Assembly (NCBI RefSeq): GCF_002288525.1 | Contig: NZ_CP023069.1 | Span: 248,001-312,000, forward strand | Origin: Sinorhizobium sojae CCBAU 05684 | GTDB lineage: Bacteria > Pseudomonadota > Alphaproteobacteria > Rhizobiales > Rhizobiaceae | Reading direction: 5' to 3' | DNA length: 64,000 nt | In this document: positions 57,191 through 64,000 of the stretch, in pieces | Layout of the letters: each line of letters opens with the position of its first letter | Position numbering within the stretch: the first letter of the stretch is position 1 | Notes under the pieces: model-generated | Databases searched by the model: none | Seen by the model: only the letters and a program-made list of their open reading frames with translations | What the model was told of the DNA's origin: nothing | Position numbers and translations under genes: made by a program

Positions 57191-58135
57191 ATGCCGATGT
57201 ATTTGCTAGACGGAAAGCGTATTTGGGTCGCAGGACACAAAGGTATGGTCGGCAGCGCCATAATTCGATCGCTTGCCTCCGAGGATTGCGAAGTCATCGT
57301 TGCAGATAGGCAAAAGCTGGATCTGACGCGGCAAGAGGAAGTTGAGAAATTTCTATCAAAGGAAAAGCCGCATGCGGTCATAATGGCGGCAGCGAAGGTG
57401 GGTGGGATCCTGGCAAATGATACTATGCCCGCTGACTTCATCTATCAAAACCTTATCATGGAGGCTAATGTCATTGAGGCCTCCTTCCGCAGTGGCGTTG
57501 AAAAGCTTCTTTTCCTTGGATCGAGTTGCATATATCCGAAGTATGCGGCGCAGCCCATAAGGGAAGAGGCTCTATTGACCGGACCACTTGAGCCGACCAA
57601 CGAGTGGTATGCGATCGCCAAAATCGCCGGCATTAAGTTGTGTCAAGCGTATCGTAAGCAATACGGCGCAAACTTCATATCAGTCATGCCGACAAATCTC
57701 TATGGCCCACGCGATAAGTTCGATCTTACCTCCAGCCACGTCGTCCCTGCCTTAATACGCAAAGCACATGAGGCAAAGATTAGAGACCTTGGGTGCTTGT
57801 CTATATGGGGAAGCGGCACACCTACTCGAGACTTTTTGTACAGTGAAGACTGTGCCGACGCCCTGGTCTTCCTACTTAAGCATTATTCCGAAACGGAACA
57901 CATTAACATAGGCTCCGGGGGGGAAATAACTATCATTGAACTAGCCCACATCGTCTGCCGTGTTGTTGGTTTTAAAGGCGATATAGTCTTCGACACATCC
58001 AAGCCGGACGGAACGCCCCGAAAGCTTTTATCTAGCGAAAGACTCGTGTCGATGGGTTGGCGCCCGAAGACCTCGCTCGAGTTGGGACTGGCCAAATCCT
58101 ATGAATGGTTTGTCAGCAATGTGGCTGATAATTAA
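57191..58135 (+). CDS. nolK: GDP-L-fucose synthase
   Basis: 314 residues from ATG 57191 (GAGGCGAG upstream), extended SDR: KRIWVAGHKGMVGSAIIRSL (GxxGxxG), VIMAAAKVGGILANDTMPAD, LLFLGSSCIYPKYAAQPIRE, NEWYAIAKIAGIKLCQAYRK (catalytic YxxxK), and PTNLYGPRDKFDLTSSHVVP. It performs epimerisation and reduction to GDP-L-fucose, the donor for NodZ. The frame is open upstream from 57008, but that overlaps noeL. Last gene of the fucose operon. Confidence 0.97.
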   Translation: MPMYLLDGKRIWVAGHKGMVGSAIIRSLASEDCEVIVADRQKLDLTRQEEVEKFLSKEKPHAVIMAAAKVGGILANDTMPADFIYQNLIMEANVIEASFRSGVEKLLFLGSSCIYPKYAAQPIREEALLTGPLEPTNEWYAIAKIAGIKLCQAYRKQYGANFISVMPTNLYGPRDKFDLTSSHVVPALIRKAHEAKIRDLGCLSIWGSGTPTRDFLYSEDCADALVFLLKHYSETEHINIGSGGEITIIELAHIVCRVVGFKGDIVFDTSKPDGTPRKLLSSERLVSMGWRPKTSLELGLAKSYEWFVSNVADN

Positions 58136-58149
58136 GGCGGGTCGCGACT

Positions 58150-58610
58150 CTGGCATTGACACTGGTTTGCAAAGACGCCCCACGGCGCCGCTCCCTCCCA
58201 CACCACCGGCCTGCGGGTCACGGGCGAGTCGCTTGTGCGTTCCGCAAACGTCTGGCCGCCCGGTCTCTTCCGCGATCACCCCTACCCGCTCATCAACGGC
58301 GTCGACGAGTTCGCGGTTCGTCGGCGCAAGATTTGTGCCGCCTGAAGATGCAGCATCGTAATCGACGGCGGACGGGCGGCCGTGAAAATATTCCGCCTGC
58401 CTGAACGCCTGCACCGATGCACTCGGAGCCGACTACAGCGCCGGTACGGGTGATCAGGCTCGCATTGGCAGGTAGAAACAGGGCCTGCTCGACCGCCGGT
58501 GTTCCCAGTGGATAGGCGCCGCCGGCCCCAGGACAAGTGCCGGTCTTCGCCGTGAAATTGACCGGAGCAGCGATGACCTACACTGTCTGCCAGTGGCGCA
58601 CCGGTCTCGC
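58150..58610 (-). pseudogene. kdpC relic (potassium-transporting ATPase subunit C)
   Basis: Minus-strand frames together give GGAYPLGTPAVEQALFLPAN, ASLITRTGAVVGSECIGAG (the KdpC N-terminal half after its membrane helix), then, after a shift near 58385, YFHGRPSAVDYDAASSGGTN, LAPTNRELVDAVDERV. These match the KdpC landmarks GG.YPL, ANGSLI, GS.LIGQ, YFHGRPSA and GGSNL..TN. No kdpA or kdpB is near and the C-terminus is decayed. A dead fragment of a chromosomal-type gene. The rest of 58611-59318 holds no gene I can support. Confidence 0.75.
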
Positions 58611-59318
58611 GCGATACCGCACTCGAAAAAACGCTCATCCATTCCTTCACGATCGCAGCCTCGTTCTGTCTTAAACATCACTGATAACTCCTCAAATTGA
58701 GAACCGCGACGTTCTGACTGCAGAACCGCCTGTGGCTGAATCATACTCGGCTGTGAATCGACCGTATAGATTTATGTCATTGAAAAAATGGATTTCAATA
58801 AAGCGAGACTATGTGAAACTCTGGTGAAAATACATCTGATTTAGCTCTTCCGGTGGACCGCTTTTCCGCTCGGATCACGGTTGTATTTGTATCCAGCAGC
58901 AACACTTGCGTGGGCCGGTGCCGTCCCTGAAAAGGGCGTCGCGCGCGCAACTGAGAGGGCGAGTTCGAGCTTTGCCAATAGTCGCGGTTTCTTACAAAAA
59001 ACACGGCCACGACCCGTCCAGTGACCCATACGCGAGTTTCTCCACGCTGCGTGGGGCTCCGCGACTTTCGTTGAAGGTGCACCGATCGCTTTTAGAAGCG
59101 GCATCGAGTGATCACCGTGGACATCACCTGCAATGACTGAACGAACGAAACGCGGCGCTTATGCTCGCACAGCAATCGCTGTGTGCCGCCTTGTGCCTCA
59201 CTATGTTTGGGGGTCGAGTCGGGCGATATCACCTCAGGCTTACCTCGAATCAACAGCTGGAAAATACCGGATCCTGACGGACCGATGGTAGCAAAGGTCT
59301 TGAGAAAGGAGCATTTCA

Positions 59319-59843
59319 ATGAGCGCGCGCAGGACGGTCGAAGAGTGGATTCGACGATTCAATAAGGGTGATGCGATCGCTTTGGCTGAGCTGTACCACG
59401 AAAATGCAATGTGCCTCTGGCCGATGCAGCGCCCCGTGATAGGACGCGCGGCAATCCAAAAGATTTTTCGACCAAATCGCGCTATTGCGGAGAGGATATG
59501 CGCTCCGGAGTTCATCTACGAAGAAGATGACCGCGTAATAATTGAGTGGTGGGATAGGTTTGCATGGCAGGGATGTGGTGTATTCATAATGCGCGGTAGT
59601 CGAATCGCCTTTAGCTACTGGGATATAGTCTCATCCGACGCTTTCAGCAAAGAATTCGGCAGGACGAATCAGTATACTCGAAAAACAGATTCGCATCGGA
59701 TAATTCTCGGGGATAAAAACGCGCGCCGGTCGATAACGTCTTTGGCCGCCGCCGTACCTTCGTGGATTGTACGTTTTATTCGGGGGCCCGACTGCATTTC
59801 AGCAGCATCCAACGCCCGCAAAACCGACGATGGTGCTAAATGA
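59319..59843 (+). CDS. SnoaL-like / NTF2-fold protein
   Basis: 174 residues: EEWIRRFNKGDAIALAELYH ENAMCLWPMQRPVIGRAAIQ is the start of a SnoaL-like domain (about residues 5-115), followed by a ~60-residue polar tail without a domain. GAAAGGAG at 59305-59312 supports ATG 59319. Small ligand-binding or isomerase-like protein. Its end overlaps the hpnC ATG (59840-59843), so it is tied to the squalene operon by translation. Substrate unknown. The tail may be an extension that arose by loss of an earlier stop. Confidence 0.72.
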   Translation: MSARRTVEEWIRRFNKGDAIALAELYHENAMCLWPMQRPVIGRAAIQKIFRPNRAIAERICAPEFIYEEDDRVIIEWWDRFAWQGCGVFIMRGSRIAFSYWDIVSSDAFSKEFGRTNQYTRKTDSHRIILGDKNARRSITSLAAAVPSWIVRFIRGPDCISAASNARKTDDGAK

Positions 59844-60718
59844 CGAGCGGCAGCGGCCCCGGGTCGGACGCAATGCACCGCGAGAAAAATTTCCCCGTTG
59901 CGTCGTGGATTATCCATCCGCGGCACCGAGCGCTGATTCTTGCCTTCTACCGATTCGTCCGCATGGCCGATGACATTGCCGATCACGCCACGCTCGCGGC
60001 AGACGAGAAGCTTCTGTACCTCGACATCCTGGAGGCCGAGCTGCTCGGCAAGGGCGAAACGCGAGCAGAAGCTGTACACCTACGCACTGCGCTTGACCGG
60101 CGCGGCATGCCGCCGCGTCATGCACTCGATCTGCTCACCGCCTTCCGAACGGACGTGACTAAGCAGCGTTACGAGAACTGGGACGAGGTGATCGATTACT
60201 GCCAATACTCGGCGATGCCGGTCGGCCGATTTGTGCTCGACGTCCACGGCGAAAGTGCCGCGACTTGGCCGGCATCGGATGTGTTGTGCGCGGGACTGCA
60301 GGTCTGTAACCACCTGCAGGATTGCGGCAAGGATTTCCGCAATCTCAATCGCGTCTATATTCCGCGCGATGCGCTTTTAGCCAGCGGCGCCTCCATCGAA
60401 GAGCTGGGCGCCGCAAAATCCTCGTTGCAGATGCTACAATGCCTGCGCTCTCTCGCAGCGAAGGCCGAGGTGCTGCTCAACGGGGGCGGAGCGCTGGTGT
60501 CGCAGGTGAAGGACTTTCGCCTCGGGTTCGAGGTCTCCGTCATACTGTCTTTTGCCGATAAGATCGTGTCGATGCTGAAGATGCGCGATCCTCTAAGGGA
60601 GCGCGTGCATCTGTCGCCGCTTGAGCTGCTGCTCCATGGCGCCGGCGCAATGGCAAACGAAGCCGCGCGCCGTGCGTTCGGCCGCGGTACGCGATTCAAG
60701 ACGACTGTCGACGTATGA
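59840..60718 (+). CDS. hpnC: Squalene synthesis protein HpnC
   Basis: 292 residues of the trans-isoprenyl diphosphate synthase class: NFPVASWIIHPRHRALILAF (HpnC start), the metal-binding RMADDIADHAT (near residue 41), CQYSAMPVGRFVLDVHGES, and GLQVCNHLQDCGKDFRNLNR (second Asp-rich region, less regular). HpnC converts presqualene diphosphate to hydroxysqualene. Overlaps the gene before it and hpnD after it (ATGA at 60715), so this is one operon. NGR234 has the same set (y4aD-y4aA). Confidence 0.93.
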   Translation: MTSGSGPGSDAMHREKNFPVASWIIHPRHRALILAFYRFVRMADDIADHATLAADEKLLYLDILEAELLGKGETRAEAVHLRTALDRRGMPPRHALDLLTAFRTDVTKQRYENWDEVIDYCQYSAMPVGRFVLDVHGESAATWPASDVLCAGLQVCNHLQDCGKDFRNLNRVYIPRDALLASGASIEELGAAKSSLQMLQCLRSLAAKAEVLLNGGGALVSQVKDFRLGFEVSVILSFADKIVSMLKMRDPLRERVHLSPLELLLHGAGAMANEAARRAFGRGTRFKTTVDV

Positions 60719-61551
60719 GGGCGGAGGCGGCGGCCCACGCGAACCACCGCTCTACGGCCCTTGGCAGCTCGTTCTATCTGGGAATGCGTACCCTCCCGCC
60801 GGTGCAGCGCGAGGCGATATTCCAGATCTACAGCTTCTGCCGCCAGGTCGACGACATCACCGACTCCGACGAACCGCGCGAGCACCGCCTTGCTGCGCTT
60901 CAGCAATGGCGCGATCACATTGACGCGCTCTACCAAGGTGTACCGCCGCCGCGGCTAAAGGACTATCTCGCCTCGGTAACGACCTTCGGGCTGAAGCGAG
61001 AGGATTTCCTAGCCGTTGTCGACGGCATGGAAATGGACGTGCTACAAGACATCCGCGCGCCCAAAATGGCAACCCTGGATCTCTATTGCGACCGTGTCGC
61101 CAGCGCCGTGGGAAGGATGTCGGTGCGTGTGTTCGGCTTGAGCGAGGAGGATGGCATTGCACTTGCGCATCACCTCGGTCGTGCGCTGCAACTCACCAAC
61201 ATCCTGCGCGACATCGACGAGGATGCTGGGCTGGGTCGGCTCTATATACCACGCGAAAGCCTCGATCACGCCGGTATCACCAGCAGCGACCCACATAAAG
61301 TCATCGCCGACAAGGCGCTGCCCAAGGCGTGCGCACCGCTGGCCCAACGCGCGATGATGCATTTTGCCGAATCCGACGAGATCATGAATTGCAACCCGCG
61401 CAGAATAGTACGCGCCCCCACCATCATGTCCAAATGTTACCGCGCGATCTTGGACCTGCTGCTGATAAGGGGTTTTGCGGCTCCCCGGGAACCGGTGCGT
61501 GTAACCAATCTCACAAAGCTCGCCATTCTCTTCCGTTACGCCTTGATGTGA
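60715..61551 (+). CDS. hpnD: Presqualene diphosphate synthase HpnD
   Basis: 278 residues: SSFYLGMRTLPPVQREAIFQ, first Asp-rich motif YSFCRQVDDITDSDEP (near residue 41), second NILRDIDEDAGLGRLYIPRE (near 162), the squalene/phytoene synthase signature. It condenses two farnesyl diphosphate molecules to presqualene diphosphate. The start overlaps the hpnC stop; its stop shares bases with the hpnE ATG (61551). Confidence 0.94.
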   Translation: MRAEAAAHANHRSTALGSSFYLGMRTLPPVQREAIFQIYSFCRQVDDITDSDEPREHRLAALQQWRDHIDALYQGVPPPRLKDYLASVTTFGLKREDFLAVVDGMEMDVLQDIRAPKMATLDLYCDRVASAVGRMSVRVFGLSEEDGIALAHHLGRALQLTNILRDIDEDAGLGRLYIPRESLDHAGITSSDPHKVIADKALPKACAPLAQRAMMHFAESDEIMNCNPRRIVRAPTIMSKCYRAILDLLLIRGFAAPREPVRVTNLTKLAILFRYALM

Positions 61552-62858
61552 TGCCAAAAAATGTTCACATTATCGGCGCCGGGATCTCCGGCCTTTCCGC
61601 GGCCGTGCAGTTGAGCAATGCAGGTTTGCCGGTGCATGTCTATGAAGCGACGCAACAGGCCGGCGGTCGATGCCGCTCCTTTTTCGATTCCGCAACCAAT
61701 CTCACCATCGACAACGGCAACCATCTGGTTCTATCGGGCAACCAATATGTGCGCAACTACGCCCGTGCGATCGGAACGGAATCCGGTCTTGTCGGTCCGA
61801 CGAGTGCCAAGTTTCCCTTCGTCGACATCTCCACCGTACAGCGCTGGCAGGTCGATCTCGGCGGCGGCAGGCTTCCGACCTGGGTGTTCGACAAGGCGCG
61901 TCGCGTCCCCGACACCAGGCTGTGGGACTACCTGAAGCTCGCGCCAATCCTATGGGCCGGCGCGGATGAACTGGTCGGAAACACTATACCCTGCAATGGT
62001 ACGCTGTACCGGCGTCTGGTGCGGCCGCTGCTGCTCGCCGCCCTGAATTGCGATCCGCCGGAGGGCTCGGCAGGGCTTGCCGGTGCCATCGTACGGGAAA
62101 CGCTGCTCGCGGGCGGCGAGGCTTGCCGTCCGCTAGTCGCGCGCGACGGACTGAGCGCCGTTCTGGTCGAGCCGGCGGTCAAGCTCCTGGAGAGGCGGGG
62201 CGCCACCGTCCGCCTCAGCCATAAACTGCGCAAGCTTGCCAAATCGGGCGAGATCATCAGCGAACTTGATTTCGGTGACGACAAGATAGCGGTCGGCCCC
62301 GACGACGCCGTGATCCTCGCCGTGCCGCCACGGGCGGCCGCGACGCTCCTGCCCGGCCTGAAAACCCCGACCGAATTCCGCGCCGTCGTTAATGCCCATT
62401 TTCGCTTCGATCCGCCAGCCGGTGCGGATCCGATCCTGGGTGTGGTCGGCGGGCTCGTGGAGTGGCTGTTCGCCTATCCGCAGCGGTTTTCAGTCACCAT
62501 TAGCAATGGCGACCGCCTGCTTGACATTCCGCGTGAGGAGCTCGTGCGAGCGATCTGGCGCGACGTGTGCGAGGCCGGTGGGATCTCAGGCGAGCTGCCG
62601 CCGTGGCAGATCGTGTGTGAGCGCCGGGCCACATTCGAGGCCACCCCGGAGCAGAACGCGCTACGTCCAGGGCCCGTGACCGGTTGCAAAAACCTGTTCC
62701 TTGCTGGCGACTGGACCGCTACCGGTTTGCCGGCAACCATCGAGGGATCGGTGCGGTCGGGTAACCGTGCCGCCGATCTGGCTCTTTCAGACAAACACTC
62801 GATTGGTAAATCCACACGGTTTTGCACGCTGCCGAACACGCAGGAAGTCAGTGAATAA
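61551..62858 (+). CDS. hpnE: Squalene-associated FAD-dependent desaturase HpnE
   Basis: 435 residues from ATG 61551 (the frame extends upstream to 61329 inside hpnD). The FAD-binding Rossmann start VHIIGAGISGLSAAVQL (GxGxxG) is followed by VYEATQQAGGRCRSFFD, and the C-terminal FAD motif is FLAGDWTATGLPATIEGSVR SGN. It reduces hydroxysqualene to squalene. The upstream stop TGA and this ATG share one base. Its stop lies inside the next gene's first codons. Confidence 0.94.
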   Translation: MPKNVHIIGAGISGLSAAVQLSNAGLPVHVYEATQQAGGRCRSFFDSATNLTIDNGNHLVLSGNQYVRNYARAIGTESGLVGPTSAKFPFVDISTVQRWQVDLGGGRLPTWVFDKARRVPDTRLWDYLKLAPILWAGADELVGNTIPCNGTLYRRLVRPLLLAALNCDPPEGSAGLAGAIVRETLLAGGEACRPLVARDGLSAVLVEPAVKLLERRGATVRLSHKLRKLAKSGEIISELDFGDDKIAVGPDDAVILAVPPRAAATLLPGLKTPTEFRAVVNAHFRFDPPAGADPILGVVGGLVEWLFAYPQRFSVTISNGDRLLDIPREELVRAIWRDVCEAGGISGELPPWQIVCERRATFEATPEQNALRPGPVTGCKNLFLAGDWTATGLPATIEGSVRSGNRAADLALSDKHSIGKSTRFCTLPNTQEVSE

Positions 62859-64000
62859 GCATTCCGGAAATCGCACTGCCATCGATCCCGCCGCGCTGGA
62901 AATGAGCATCGCCTCAGCCACTGAGGCGCTGCTCGCTTATCGTCATGCCGACGGCCACTGGGTGTTCGAGCTGGAAGCGGATTCCACCATCCCTTCCGAA
63001 TACATCCTGCTACGTCATTACCTGGCCGAGCCCATTGACGTCGTGCTCGAAGCCAAAATCGGAACTTATCTGCGCCGCACTCAAGGCGCGCACGGCGGCT
63101 GGCCGCTGGTGCATGACGGGCCCTTCGATATGAGCGCAAGCGTGAAGTCTTACTTCGCGCTCAAGATGATCGGGGATTCCGTCGACGCGGCTCATATGGT
63201 GAAGGCGCGCGAGGCGATCCGCGCGCGCGGCGGCGCCGCCAACAGCAATGTACTCACGCGCTTCCTGCTCGCGCTCTATGGCGTAGTTAGCTGGCGCGCG
63301 GTGCCGGTTCTGCCAATCGAGATCGTGCTACTGCCAATCTGGTCGCCGTTCCACCTCTACAAGATCTCCTACTGGGCGCGCACCACTATTGTGCCGCTGA
63401 TGGTTCTTGCAGTGCTGAAGCCGCGTGCGAAGAATCCTAAGGGCGTCGGCATCGAAGAACTGTTCCTTCAGGATACCAAGAGCGTAGGCATGAACCCGAA
63501 GGCGCCGCACCAGAGCTGGGGCTGGTTCTTGCTGTTCCGCGGCATCGACGGCATCCTGCGGGTTATTGAGCCGCATCTTCCGAAGAAACTTCGTGAGCGC
63601 GCGATCGCGAGTGCGCTCGCCTTCACTGAAGAGCGGCTCAACGGTGAAGATGGCATGGGCGCGATCTATCCGTCGATGGCCAATATCGTGATGATGTATG
63701 ACGCGCTCGGTAAAGACGATCATTTTCCGCCGCGCGCGATAGCACGTCGCGCTATTGACAAGCTCTTGGTGATCGGCGAGGAAGAGGCCTATTGCCAGCC
63801 CTGCCTGTCGCCGGTCTGGGACACCGCGCTGACGTGCCACGCACTTCAGGAGGTGGGCGGCGCTAACGCCCTAGCGAAAGCGAAGCAGGGCCTAGACTGG
63901 CTGAAGCCGCGGCAGGTACTGGACGTGAAGGGCGACTGGGCAGTGAAGGCGCCCAACATCAGGCCCGGCGGCTGGCCGTTTCAATACAATAACGCGCACT
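62851..64000 (+). CDS. shc: Squalene-hopene cyclase, 5' part (runs off the window)
   Basis: The frame is open from GTG 62851 to the window end (383 codons). It starts MNKHSGNRTAIDPAALEMSI and shows QW repeats (ADGHWVFELE, GAHGGWPLVHDG, NIRPGGWPFQYN). FFALK-type and MNPKAPHQSWGWF segments fit class II triterpene cyclases. The catalytic DxDD motif would lie just past the window end. It cyclises squalene to hopene at the membrane. The GTG overlaps the hpnE stop by 8 bases. Orthologue of y4aA in NGR234, where the cluster also sits beside nodZ. Confidence 0.93.
   Translation, partial: MNKHSGNRTAIDPAALEMSIASATEALLAYRHADGHWVFELEADSTIPSEYILLRHYLAEPIDVVLEAKIGTYLRRTQGAHGGWPLVHDGPFDMSASVKSYFALKMIGDSVDAAHMVKAREAIRARGGAANSNVLTRFLLALYGVVSWRAVPVLPIEIVLLPIWSPFHLYKISYWARTTIVPLMVLAVLKPRAKNPKGVGIEELFLQDTKSVGMNPKAPHQSWGWFLLFRGIDGILRVIEPHLPKKLRERAIASALAFTEERLNGEDGMGAIYPSMANIVMMYDALGKDDHFPPRAIARRAIDKLLVIGEEEAYCQPCLSPVWDTALTCHALQEVGGANALAKAKQGLDWLKPRQVLDVKGDWAVKAPNIRPGGWPFQYNNAH

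Overview
This window looks like part of the symbiotic replicon (pSym or symbiosis island) of a Sinorhizobium/Ensifer fredii-type rhizobium. The gene content and order closely follow what I recall of the symbiotic plasmid of strain NGR234 (blocks y4vG-y4vS, y4wA-y4wG, nodD1/noeJ/noeK/nodZ/noeL/nolK and y4aA-y4aD). NGR234 names are given from memory as family labels; no database search was run. The core genes are GC-rich. The accessory stretches have lower GC and are full of insertion sequences and broken genes.

Layout. 1-4333: a run of oxidoreductases (3' part of a P450, a SnoaL-like protein, a double-domain SDR, a luciferase-like monooxygenase). 4334-13006: the nitrogenase operon nifH-nifD-nifK-nifE-nifN-nifX behind a NifA site and a sigma-54 promoter; nifK carries a one-base frameshift as read here, and nifX is fused in frame to a DUF269 domain. 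13007-15424: a decayed nifH copy that keeps its own NifA/sigma-54 promoter, the nif-type ferredoxin fdxB, and a hemerythrin-like gene behind a FixK/FNR-type box. 16004-19022: a third NifA/sigma-54 promoter and a pair of M16-type peptidase genes. 19505-25345: a small XRE regulator, a flavin-reductase relic, an MFS transporter, and a nod-box-preceded aminotransferase, monooxygenase and small protein (the y4wEFG-type locus, linked to indole-3-acetic acid synthesis in NGR234).

25389-46368 is an IS-rich accessory zone. It holds IS630, IS3, IS110, ISL3, ISNCY, IS30 and IS66 elements or remnants, nested up to four deep at 37.3-41.5 kb. Between them lie a tRNA with a CAT anticodon, a DUF2188/TIR-like gene pair broken by a transposase-less mobile cassette, a YjzC-like gene broken by an IS, an overlapping three-gene unit of unknown function, and an intact GNAT-toxin/DUF1778-antitoxin pair with a clear operator palindrome.

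46565-50911 is a regulator cluster: a MucR/Ros-like gene with a frameshifted tail, a SyrB-like gene, a frameshifted syrB, an XRE regulator and nodD with an adjacent nod box. 51583-58135 carries noeJ, noeK and, behind a second nod box, nodZ-noeL-nolK. Together these make GDP-fucose from mannose-6-phosphate and put fucose on the Nod factor. After a kdpC relic and a SnoaL-like gene, 59840-64000 encodes squalene synthesis (hpnC, hpnD, hpnE) and the start of squalene-hopene cyclase.

Together the genes cover host signalling (NodD, nod boxes, fucosylated Nod factor, auxin-related locus), nitrogen fixation (nif, fdxB) and micro-oxic bacteroid physiology (NifA and FixK sites, hemerythrin). Several single-base lesions (nifK, syrB, mucR-like, TIR-like, ISNCY) could be real decay or base-calling errors; each is flagged below.
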